Assembly (NCBI GenBank): GCA_029820945.1
Contig: JALGUJ010000011.1
Coordinates: 1-64,000 of the forward strand
DNA length: 64,000 bases
Direction: 5' to 3'
DNA from: Candidatus Zipacnadia bacterium
Lineage (GTDB): Bacteria; Armatimonadota; Zipacnadia; Zipacnadales; UBA5352
Positions 44,077-50,915 of the stretch are shown in pieces (the stretch's first letter is position 1; each line of letters begins with the position of its first letter). The position numbers and the translations under genes are program-made. The notes beneath the pieces are model-generated. The model saw only the letters and a list, made by a program, of their open reading frames with translations. It ran no database searches and was not told where the DNA came from.

Positions 44077-44288
44077 CTATCTACCCTTCCTTTCATCACG
44101 TCTCTGATCACGTGTGGCGCTTCTCACGGCATGTTATCGGCTTCCCTCTCGTCCAAAGGAGGGAAGGCACGAAGCACATTGCACATTCGACACCTGCCCA
44201 GACGGGGCTGGAGAAGGGGCACTGGCCCGCACGCCTATCAGGCACGCTCAGGCTCAGTCACGTGAGTGCGAGTTACCCTTCTGAATGC

Positions 44289-44963
44289 CTACTTCACCGC
44301 CGCGTCCCACATGTCCTCGTTGGTGATGATTACGGAGTACTTCATCCATTTGCTGTGACCATCCGCGAACGCGACGTTAGAGCCGTCGTTGTGCCACGCC
44401 TTCACACCATCGCGGTAGTAATGCCCACTCGGGCTGGTCTTCAGGCTCGGGTCAGCACCGGGAGGCGAGAACGGGTTGGCGATGTAGCTGAAGCTGTCCA
44501 CCAGCACCAACAGCTCGGCCGGGCGCTTGATCAGGGCCAGCTTGCGATGGTTGATCCTGCCACCGCCGTAGTAGTTGTAGGCATAGCTGTAGTCAGTTGC
44601 GGCGCTGAACGCGAAGTTCTGCGGGTTCGAGGGGCATGCGAAGACCTGAGGGTTGTTGACATACGGGTAGATCTGGTGGCTCCAGAGGATCGAGCTGGTC
44701 TGGGCACTCCCGTCAGGTTGTGGGTACGAAACCCCACAGTTGAAATAATGCCTCGGCATCCGCTCGTCGTAGTCCTGCACGTACTGTGCGACCGCCAGAC
44801 CAAGCTGCTTCGTGTTGCTCAAACAACTCGACTGGCGCGCCTTCTCCCTCGCTCGCGCGAAAACGGGGAACAGGATCGCCGCCAGGATCGCGATGATCGC
44901 GATCACAACCAACAACTCGATAAGCGTAAAGCCCTTTCGGATGGTCGATACGCCTCCTTCCAC
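44289..44963 (-). CDS. Pseudopilin-like protein with H-X9-DG motif (second), unusual start
   Basis: The 224-residue frame from GTG 44963 contains [16 protein letters not shown], the [13 protein letters not shown] helix and [15 protein letters not shown] at the C-terminus. At the codon where the paralogue at 43399-44076 has ATG-CGA-AAG, this gene has ATC-CGA-AAG (ATC at 44942-44940). AAGGAGG lies 10 nt before that ATC. The only standard in-frame start, GTG 44963, contains the ribosome-binding site within its own first codons. Either ATC is used, or GTG adds seven residues to the leader. It is upstream of the paralogue by 212 nt. Confidence 0.82.
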   Translation of the reverse strand: MEGGVSTIRKGFTLIELLVVIAIIAILAAILFPVFARAREKARQSSCLSNTKQLGLAVAQYVQDYDERMPRHYFNCGVSYPQPDGSAQTSSILWSHQIYPYVNNPQVFACPSNPQNFAFSAATDYSYAYNYYGGGRINHRKLALIKRPAELLVLVDSFSYIANPFSPPGADPSLKTSPSGHYYRDGVKAWHNDGSNVAFADGHSKWMKYSVIITNEDMWDAAVK

Positions 44964-45091
44964 TTCGTTACATGTCCTGACGCGTTGGACCGCAGAATGT
45001 CACGCTTCTCCTCATACGGCAGGTTGATTCTGTAATAGCCGCGGGAATCCTCCGTCCCATGCCCTCTGTCTTTTCTTTCGCGCACGGGCAT
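44903..45091 (-). CDS. Candidate small upstream frame overlapping the pseudopilin start
   Basis: ATG 45091 follows a very good GAGGAGG with 7-nt spacing and opens a 62-codon frame rich in charged residues ([14 protein letters not shown]). It overlaps the pseudopilin start in a different frame and ends 40 nt inside it. I recognise no family. It may be a leader whose translation feeds the unusual pseudopilin start, or a chance frame. Confidence 0.2.
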   Translation of the reverse strand: MPVRERKDRGHGTEDSRGYYRINLPYEEKRDILRSNASGHVTKWKEAYRPSERALRLSSCWL

Positions 45092-45233
45092 CCACACACC
45101 TCCTCGTCTTTTCGCCATTCGCCGCCGAACTCCTCCTCGCCGCGGACGCCGACGCAGGATTCAGCGGAGCGTTCGCCAACTGTGAGGGGTAGTCTGCAGA
45201 CCGTGCGCGTGGCCCCGGGAGGCGAGACGACGG

Positions 45234-45896
45234 ATGGATGACCATTTCCCGCGCTACGAGCAGTTTGACCCGATTGTGCCCGTTTGGTGCGTAACGCCGG
45301 GCGAGGGTCGCGTGATCCACCGCTACTGGGACACCTCGCCCTTCAGCCCCTCGGGCCGATACCTGGCGCTGACACGCCTTCCGGCCGAGGATCGCCTTCC
45401 CGAGCCCGGCGACGTGGCGGAGGTCGTGCTGGTCGATCTGCAGGCCGGCGGCGAGCGCGTGCTGATGCTGCTGCGCATCGACGGCCGGCAGATGCGCTTC
45501 GTGACCGCGCGCTGGGACGGGGCGGACTACCGCGCCCTGCACGACGGGCTCATCGGCTCGGGGCACCCGTCCATGCATCCCGACGGGCGCCATATACTGA
45601 CCGACTGCAACGCGAACGACGCCAACTTCTGCCATGAGGACGGGAGCTGTCCCATCCGGCTGGTCGATGTCAGGACGGGAGAGGATCTCCACCTGGTGCG
45701 CATCGGCCACGCGCCCGAGTTCATCGGCCCGCAGGCCGAGCTGCGCGTAGACCCGCACCCGGCGTGGGACCGCGGGTTCACGCGGATCGCCTTCAACGCC
45801 TGCCCGGACGGCACCCGGCGGGTCTATGTCGCGGACCTGGCCGGGCCGGTCGGAGATGCCGGCACGGACGCGAGGGCTGGGACCGCGCAGAGGTGA
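45234..45896 (+). CDS. Shortened TolB/oligogalacturonide-lyase-like propeller protein
   Basis: In this 220-residue protein, residues 1-75 (VPVWCVTPGEG, RYWDTSPFSPSGRYLAL, VAEVVLVDLQAGGERV) match the start, and residues 80-205 (MRFVTARWDG, SGHPSMHPDGRHILTD, DPHPAWDRGFTRIAFNA) match the end, of a propeller family usually near 400 residues. The central blades appear to be missing, with the junction around nt 45450-45475. The frame is open across the junction, so a compact product could still be made, but the propeller would be incomplete. GGGAGG lies 11 nt before ATG 45234. It ends at a bidirectional hairpin. Confidence 0.65.
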   Translation: MDDHFPRYEQFDPIVPVWCVTPGEGRVIHRYWDTSPFSPSGRYLALTRLPAEDRLPEPGDVAEVVLVDLQAGGERVLMLLRIDGRQMRFVTARWDGADYRALHDGLIGSGHPSMHPDGRHILTDCNANDANFCHEDGSCPIRLVDVRTGEDLHLVRIGHAPEFIGPQAELRVDPHPAWDRGFTRIAFNACPDGTRRVYVADLAGPVGDAGTDARAGTAQR

Positions 45897-45920
45897 CCGG
45901 GGCGGCGACCGGCCGAGCCC

Positions 45921-45950
45921 ACAGGAGGCGCGAGCACCCGCGCCTCCTGT
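45921..45950. terminator. 12-bp bidirectional terminator hairpin
   Basis: ACAGGAGGCGCG-AGCACC-CGCGCCTCCTGT is a perfect 12-bp stem with a 6-nt loop, 25 nt after the plus-strand stop at 45896 and 7 nt after the minus-strand stop at 45957. It can serve both convergent genes. Confidence 0.75.
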
Positions 45951-45956
45951 TGGGGC

Positions 45957-46370
45957 CTACTCGATGGGGAGGTCGTTAACGTGGATGTTGCCGTACTGCT
46001 CCGCGACGCGGACGAAGTTCGAGGGCCAGTCGCCGGCGGGCGACCATATGACGAAGGCAGGCGCGGAGCGCTCTCCGAGCTCGATGCGGGCGCGGGTGCG
46101 GGTGTGCCCATCGAGCAGATACCGCCGGTACTGGCCGGCCACGAAGTGCTCCTCGACCAGCACGGGCACATCCAGCTCGCCCGACTCGATCAGCGGGAGC
46201 ACCAGCTCGTACTTCCGCCGCTCAATGCCGTTCTGAGTAGCGATGAGGCTATGCAGGGGCACTGACCTCGCCTCCGACTCGACCTGAACGCCGAGCTGGC
46301 GATAGCCCGCCAACACGTCATTGAGCGAGCGGAGCTGCTTCTCGTGCGTGACCAGGTCCTCGGGCCTCAT
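45957..46370 (-). CDS. Orphan ParB/sulfiredoxin-fold N-terminal domain protein
   Basis: This 137-residue protein has the ParB N-terminal (CTPase/nuclease-like) pattern: VPLHSLIATQNGIE, VLPLIESGELDVPVLVEE and LLDGHTRTRARIELG, where GHTR(T)RA corresponds to the ParB GxxRxxA motif. There is no helix-turn-helix or dimer domain, so it is not a partitioning ParB and is unlikely to bind the parS-like sites itself. It starts 9 nt after the Asp-box propeller stop, so it shares that operon despite being cytoplasmic. Stand-alone ParB/Srx folds can be nucleases, kinases or regulators. Confidence 0.75.
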   Translation of the reverse strand: MRPEDLVTHEKQLRSLNDVLAGYRQLGVQVESEARSVPLHSLIATQNGIERRKYELVLPLIESGELDVPVLVEEHFVAGQYRRYLLDGHTRTRARIELGERSAPAFVIWSPAGDWPSNFVRVAEQYGNIHVNDLPIE

Positions 46371-46379
46371 GCCGCCCTC

Positions 46380-48887
46380 TCACTCCATCCGCTTACGCCA
46401 CAGGCCTCCGGTCGCGCCGACGTAGAGGACCTCGGGATCGCCCGGATTGATCGCCATGATCAGGTAGCGCGTCACGGCGTCGCGCAGGCCGCCCGTGACG
46501 TCCTCCCAGCTCGCGCCGCCGTCCGTCGAGCGGTAGATGCCGGGCAGGACCTCCTGGGCCTCTCCGAGACGCCCGTGGGCGTGCTCGTCGGTCGCCACCT
46601 CAGTGATGGCCGCGAAGACCGTCTCCGGCCGGTCGGGGCGCACGGCCAGCGCCATGGGTGTCGGCTGGTCGAAGACGCGCTGCCAGCTCCGCCCGGAGTC
46701 GGTGGTGCGGTAGACCCCGCCGGGCAGCAAAGCCTCGCGGTCCGCGTGGTGATAGACGGCTATCCACGCCACCTCCGGGTCGGCCGGATCGGCCTCGAGC
46801 CAGCGGACGTCCGCCGGGCCGTCGAGGACCTGCTGCCATCTCTCACCGGCGTCTTCGCTGCGGAAGACGTGCCCGAAGAGCCCGTCCTCGAGGTTCGCGC
46901 CGGTGTAGTCGAAGCCCATCAGCCGGTTCGAGCCCGAGGCGGCCCAGAGCACGTCGGGCCGGTCGCGGCACATGGCCAGGTCCGTGATGACCTCGCCCTC
47001 CGGGATGCCCCGCGAGACGCGGCACCAGGTGGCGCCAGCGTCGTCGGTGCGAAAGACGCCGAAGCGCCCGGCCGCGGCGATCAGCCGGCGCGTCTGTGTC
47101 GTGCCGCGCGGATCGATTACCAGCCGCGGGAAGGCGCAGAACCTGGTGTCCGGCAGCCCTGAGGCATGGGGGCCGAGGATCGTCCAGCGGTGGGCTCCGT
47201 CGGTGCTCTTGAGGATCGCGCCGGTGGGCGGCCGGGACCAGGTGCCCGGGCAGCAGTAGACAGTGTCGGAGTCATCTGGATCGACGACGGTGCAGAAGAC
47301 GTCGTCCTTGAAGCCGACCCCGGCCTCCTCCGTGGTGAAGTACTCCCGCTTCGCCATGTCGAACTTCGTGATGTACGTCCGCACGTCCATGCCGACGGAG
47401 TACCACTCGCCGCCGGGGAAGCGCAGCGGCGTGCCCTCGCCCCAGCCGTACCAGTTGACGCTGAGGAAGAGGCGGAAGCTACGCCCGCCGTCGTCGGAGA
47501 CCAGGGAGCCGAAGTCGCTGGCGCCGTAGTAGAGCTTCGCCGGGTCGGCGGGGTCGAAGCCGAGCGAGAGCGCGTAGGCCAGGTTCGCGCCGCGGCCCGT
47601 CCAGTAGCCCTCGCGGCCAGGCACGGGGTCGCAGTAGCTCTGGCGCCAGTGCGCTCCGGCGTCGTCCGAGCGCATGATGCCGCAGTCGCCCGAGCCGCGC
47701 ATGAAGAGCACGTTCGGGTCCGCGCGGGAGACCTCGAAGACCATCAGGTGCGGCGACCACGTGCCCCCATGGGCCTCGAAGTCCTGCACGTGCGGGCGGA
47801 TCCAGCCGAACTCCACGTTGCGGTCGGGGCCGTAGGCGCGGGTGATGCGCGTCCACGAGCGGCCACCGTCCGTGGACTTGAAGGCGCCGACGGGCCAGGT
47901 GTCGGCGCGGGTGGTGGCCACGTAGAGCGTCTGCGGATCCGTCGGATCGACGGTCAGCAGCTCGAAGTTCCGGGCGCGATCGACGGGCAGCCCCGCGTTG
48001 CGCGGCTCCCAGCTCTGCCCGCCGTCGAAGCTGACGTGGACGCCGCCCTCGAACTTCGCCTGGCGGCGCAGGGACCGGTCCTCCGCAATCTCCTCTGCCG
48101 AGTAGGGAACCGAGCGGAAGGAGGCCACGACCGCATCGCGCCCGTCCTCGAAGCCGGGGACCACGCGCACGTTCCGGCACTCCGCGCCCAGGTCCCCGTT
48201 GGGCAGCACCGTCCAGCTCCGGCCGCCGTCGGCGCTCCTCGCCACGCCGCCGGTGCAGGCCGCGTACAGCGTGCGCCGCTCCGGGGGGGCGGACGGATCG
48301 ATCGCCAGGTAGCTGCCGCTGCGCCAGCGGCCGAAGCCCTCGGTCGGCACCGCCTCCAGCTCCTCCCACGTGCGGCAGCCGTCGCGCGTCACGAAGAGCT
48401 GGCCGTTGACCAGGATCACGTAGGCGGTGTCGGCGTCCGCCGGGTCGATGTCCATCTCCAGCGCGGGCGGCCAGCGGGCCGGCGTGTGCTGCTCGTGCTG
48501 GAACCAGCTCTCGCCACCGTCCTCGCTGATGTACACCCCGCCCGCGTGGGTGGCGTAGCAGACGTCGCGATTCTCGGGATGCCACGCCAGCGGATAGGCG
48601 GCGTTGGTGTTGAAGTAGGGCGGGACGGCGATGATGCCGCGGTTGCAGACCTGCCAGGTCCTGCCGCCATCGCGCGAGAGCTGGATGCCGAGCGCGTCCG
48701 AGCCAGCGATCACGATGTCCGGGTCTGTCGGGTGCGGGCGGATCGCCTGCAGCCCGCCGGCCTCACCGGGGCCGACCGGCTCCCAGCCATCGTAGGTGAA
48801 GGGCGCGCATTCGCCGACGGGGGTCTGGTAGGCCGACGCACCGGCGCACAGCGCAAAGGCCGTAAGAGCCGCCATAATGCGCAGCAT
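46380..48887 (-). CDS. Secreted multi-Asp-box propeller protein (sortilin/GH74-like)
   Basis: This 835-residue protein has a signal peptide (about 1-19). Thirteen Asp-box-like motifs are visible: SRDGGRTW, SEDGGESW, TRDGCRTW, SADGGRSW, SFDGGQSW, STDGGRSW, SDDAGAHW, SDDGGRSF, STDGAHRW, TDDAGATW, SEDAGERW, TTDSGRSW and STDGGASW. That number fits one large ten-bladed or two tandem propellers, as in Vps10/sortilin or GH74 xyloglucanases. No GH74 catalytic Asp pair can be assigned confidently. It is exported and probably binds or cleaves glycans. GAGGAGGGCGACGATCC precedes ATG 48887. It sits between a pseudopilin (upstream, 69 nt) and a ParB-like gene (downstream, 9 nt). Confidence 0.85.
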   Translation of the reverse strand: MLRIMAALTAFALCAGASAYQTPVGECAPFTYDGWEPVGPGEAGGLQAIRPHPTDPDIVIAGSDALGIQLSRDGGRTWQVCNRGIIAVPPYFNTNAAYPLAWHPENRDVCYATHAGGVYISEDGGESWFQHEQHTPARWPPALEMDIDPADADTAYVILVNGQLFVTRDGCRTWEELEAVPTEGFGRWRSGSYLAIDPSAPPERRTLYAACTGGVARSADGGRSWTVLPNGDLGAECRNVRVVPGFEDGRDAVVASFRSVPYSAEEIAEDRSLRRQAKFEGGVHVSFDGGQSWEPRNAGLPVDRARNFELLTVDPTDPQTLYVATTRADTWPVGAFKSTDGGRSWTRITRAYGPDRNVEFGWIRPHVQDFEAHGGTWSPHLMVFEVSRADPNVLFMRGSGDCGIMRSDDAGAHWRQSYCDPVPGREGYWTGRGANLAYALSLGFDPADPAKLYYGASDFGSLVSDDGGRSFRLFLSVNWYGWGEGTPLRFPGGEWYSVGMDVRTYITKFDMAKREYFTTEEAGVGFKDDVFCTVVDPDDSDTVYCCPGTWSRPPTGAILKSTDGAHRWTILGPHASGLPDTRFCAFPRLVIDPRGTTQTRRLIAAAGRFGVFRTDDAGATWCRVSRGIPEGEVITDLAMCRDRPDVLWAASGSNRLMGFDYTGANLEDGLFGHVFRSEDAGERWQQVLDGPADVRWLEADPADPEVAWIAVYHHADREALLPGGVYRTTDSGRSWQRVFDQPTPMALAVRPDRPETVFAAITEVATDEHAHGRLGEAQEVLPGIYRSTDGGASWEDVTGGLRDAVTRYLIMAINPGDPEVLYVGATGGLWRKRME

Positions 48888-48956
48888 GGATCGTCGCCCT
48901 CCTCATCCGGGCGTCTGCTCAGTAGGGAGGTTTGACGCGCGCAGGCTGGGGACCTG

Positions 48957-49607
48957 TCAGTCGTCTACCCCGAGCGACCACTCGCCGTCGCCGCGGTCCG
49001 CGTCGGGCAGCCACCTGACGTGCCCGTCGAGGTAGCAGGCGTTGAAGCCACCGTTGTGGCGGCCCTCCGCCAGGCTGGTGGGGGGCCACGACCAGCGCCC
49101 GCTCTGGCTGCCGGCCAGGTCCCAGGGCGTGGGGTAGGGCGGAGTAAGCTCGCGGTCGTCATCGGGGTCGGCCTCGGCGATGGCGATGGTCGCCGCCGGG
49201 CGGCGCACCTCATCGACCCGGGCGCTGCTGACCCCGACCTCAAACCGGCCGTCATTGGGCGTGCGATCGTAGCAGTTGAGGCCGTAGTGGCGCAGATCGG
49301 GGGCGCGGAGGCTCTCCGACGGGCAGTACCAGACGTTCAGGTCGCGGACGTATGGGTCCACGAGATCCCACCAATAGGTCTCCCCCAGCACCGTGAAGCG
49401 GGGCGGATAGACGCCGCCGGCATCCTCGGCGTACATGGCGGTCGCCATCCCGATCTGGCGCAGGTTCGAGGCGCAGGAGGTTTGCCGGGCCCTCTCGCGC
49501 ACCCGCGAGAAGACCGGGAAGAGCATGGCCGCGAGCACTGCGATGATCGCGATGACCACCATCAGCTCGACCAGGGTGAATCCGTAGCGGCGCGCGCGTG
49601 TTGGCAT
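48957..49607 (-). CDS. Pseudopilin-like protein with H-X9-DG motif (third)
   Basis: This 216-residue protein has the prepilin N-terminus RRYGFTLVELMVVIAIIAVL, with cleavage after Gly and Glu at position 5 of the mature form. AMLFPVFSRVRERARQTSC and the C-terminal HNGGFNACYLDGHVRWL (H-X9-DG) follow. It is diverged from the pair at 43-45 kb (LVELM, SRVRER). It is first in an apparent operon with the 13-Asp-box propeller and the ParB-like gene. The gene divergent to it is a radical SAM enzyme. A long in-frame extension to 50570 lies antisense to that enzyme and is not real. Confidence 0.88.
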   Translation of the reverse strand: MPTRARRYGFTLVELMVVIAIIAVLAAMLFPVFSRVRERARQTSCASNLRQIGMATAMYAEDAGGVYPPRFTVLGETYWWDLVDPYVRDLNVWYCPSESLRAPDLRHYGLNCYDRTPNDGRFEVGVSSARVDEVRRPAATIAIAEADPDDDRELTPPYPTPWDLAGSQSGRWSWPPTSLAEGRHNGGFNACYLDGHVRWLPDADRGDGEWSLGVDD

Positions 49608-49690
49608 ATCGCCAGCATATCGCGTCGGCGCCCGCGATGCAACGCCGCGGCACGCAGCTCCCACCGCCGCCGACCGGTCGCGAGGAAGTT

Positions 49691-49710
49691 CCGCGGAGTG
49701 TCCTCCGCGG
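49691..49710. other. Perfect 8-bp inverted repeat between divergent genes
   Basis: CCGCGGAG-TGTC-CTCCGCGG lies between the divergent starts at 49607 and 49809. Its position suits an operator or a leader hairpin rather than a terminator. Confidence 0.4.
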
Positions 49711-49808
49711 GCGACTAGGCCGTGCGCAGGCGCGGCCGCCGCAGCGACACAGGTATCGCCGCGCTCTCCGCGAATGTCGGGGTGTCCGGGAGAGGAGGCG
49801 CGTGCGGC

Positions 49809-50900
49809 GTGGGCACCTGCATGGGATGCGGCAGGTCCTCGCGAGAGATCAGCAAGACCATCGGCGTGTGCGCCGAGTGCCTGCGCGCGGACGGCGAGCG
49901 CTGGCGCGAGCACATCGACGCGGTGCACGCGCGCGCCCGGCGCCGCTTCGGGCTGCCAGGGTCGGCGCCGCAGAGCGAGTCGGACGTCGCCTGCGACCTG
50001 TGCCTGCACGGCTGCCGCATGGCCGAGGGGGAGGTCAGCTTCTGCGGCCTCCGCCGTAACGAGGTCGGCACGCTCGTGGGGGGAGGGGCCGACGACGGGC
50101 GCGTGGACTGGTACCATGACCCGCTGCCCACCAACTGCGTTGCCGACTGGGTCTGCCCGGGCGGAACGGGCGCAGGCTACCCCGACTACGCTTACCTCAA
50201 TGGCCCCGAGATCGGTTACGCGAACCTCGCGGTCTTCTACCGCGCCTGCAGCTTCGACTGCCTCTTCTGCCAGAACTGGCACTTCCGCCGGGGCCTTGGT
50301 CGGGCGAAGCCAGCCGCGGAGCTGGCAAACGCGGTCGATGATCGGACCGCCTGCATCTGCTACTTCGGCGGCGACCCCGGCCCGCAGCTCCCGCATGCGA
50401 TCCGCACCTCGGAGCTGGCGCTCGAGGCGAACAGCGACCGGATCCTGCGCATCTGCTGGGAGACCAACGGAGGGATGAGCCCGAGCTGGCTGGACCGCAT
50501 GATCGAGCTGTCGCTGGCCTCGGGCGGCTGCATCAAGTTCGATCTGAAGGCCTGGGACGAGGCGGTGCACCGGGCGCTGTGCGGGGTGAGCAACCGCCGC
50601 ACGCTGGCGAACTTCCAGCGCGTGGCCGAGAGCCGCAGGGGGCGGCCCGTTCCGCCGCTGCTGATTGCCAGCACGCCGATGGTGACCGGCTATGTGGACG
50701 CCGGGGAGATCGCGGGCATCGCCCGGTTCATCGCGCAGATCGACCCGGGGATCCCGTACGCGCTGCTGGCCTTCGGGCCGCAGTTCGAGATGAGCGACCT
50801 GCCGCCCACGCCGCGCGCTCAGGCCGAGGAGTGCATGGCCGCGGCGCGGGAGGCGGGGCTGACGAACGTGCGGATCGGCAATCCCTGGCTGCTGCGGTGA
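49809..50900 (+). CDS. Radical SAM enzyme, PflA-like, with cysteine-rich N-terminus
   Basis: This 363-residue protein has a CxxxCxxC cluster in ACSFDCLFCQNW (near 147), which binds the SAM [4Fe-4S] cluster. Before it are two extra cysteine groups: CMGCGR...GVCAECLR (1-30) and CDLCLHGCRM...SFCGLR (about 60-80). Together they resemble activating-enzyme-like proteins of the AmmeMemoRadiSam/PflA group. The SAM-contact motif YFGGDPGPQ and the later WETNGG are present. The substrate is unknown; a glycyl-radical or modification partner is not nearby. AGGAGG (49793-49798) lies 10 nt before GTG 49809, and ATG 49821 is the alternative. Confidence 0.82.
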   Translation: MGTCMGCGRSSREISKTIGVCAECLRADGERWREHIDAVHARARRRFGLPGSAPQSESDVACDLCLHGCRMAEGEVSFCGLRRNEVGTLVGGGADDGRVDWYHDPLPTNCVADWVCPGGTGAGYPDYAYLNGPEIGYANLAVFYRACSFDCLFCQNWHFRRGLGRAKPAAELANAVDDRTACICYFGGDPGPQLPHAIRTSELALEANSDRILRICWETNGGMSPSWLDRMIELSLASGGCIKFDLKAWDEAVHRALCGVSNRRTLANFQRVAESRRGRPVPPLLIASTPMVTGYVDAGEIAGIARFIAQIDPGIPYALLAFGPQFEMSDLPPTPRAQAEECMAAAREAGLTNVRIGNPWLLR

Positions 50901-50914
50901 GCCGGCTCCGCAGC
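50891..50914. terminator. Possible convergent terminator hairpin
   Basis: GCTGCGG (50891-50897) pairs with CCGCAGC (50908-50914) around a loop that contains the radical SAM gene's stop codon. It is only 2 nt from the convergent stop at 50916. The stem is short, so the call is tentative. Confidence 0.35.
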
Positions 50915-50915
50915 G

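Noticed and set aside
45012-45758. A 248-codon minus-strand frame ending near the second pseudopilin
   Set aside because: Antisense to the shortened propeller gene, no domain and no ribosome-binding site. The separate small frame from 45091 is kept only as a low-confidence candidate.
45957-46370. ParB-like protein as the binder of the parS-like sites
   Set aside because: It has only the N-terminal domain and lacks the helix-turn-helix that reads parS.
46920-46940. A T-loop-like GGTTCGAGCC string
   Set aside because: It lies within the Asp-box gene and has no matching acceptor, D or anticodon stems; no tRNA gene was found in the window.
48957-50570. A 537-codon minus-strand reading of the third pseudopilin
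   Set aside because: Only the part from ATG 49607 shows the prepilin peptide; the extension is antisense to the radical SAM gene.
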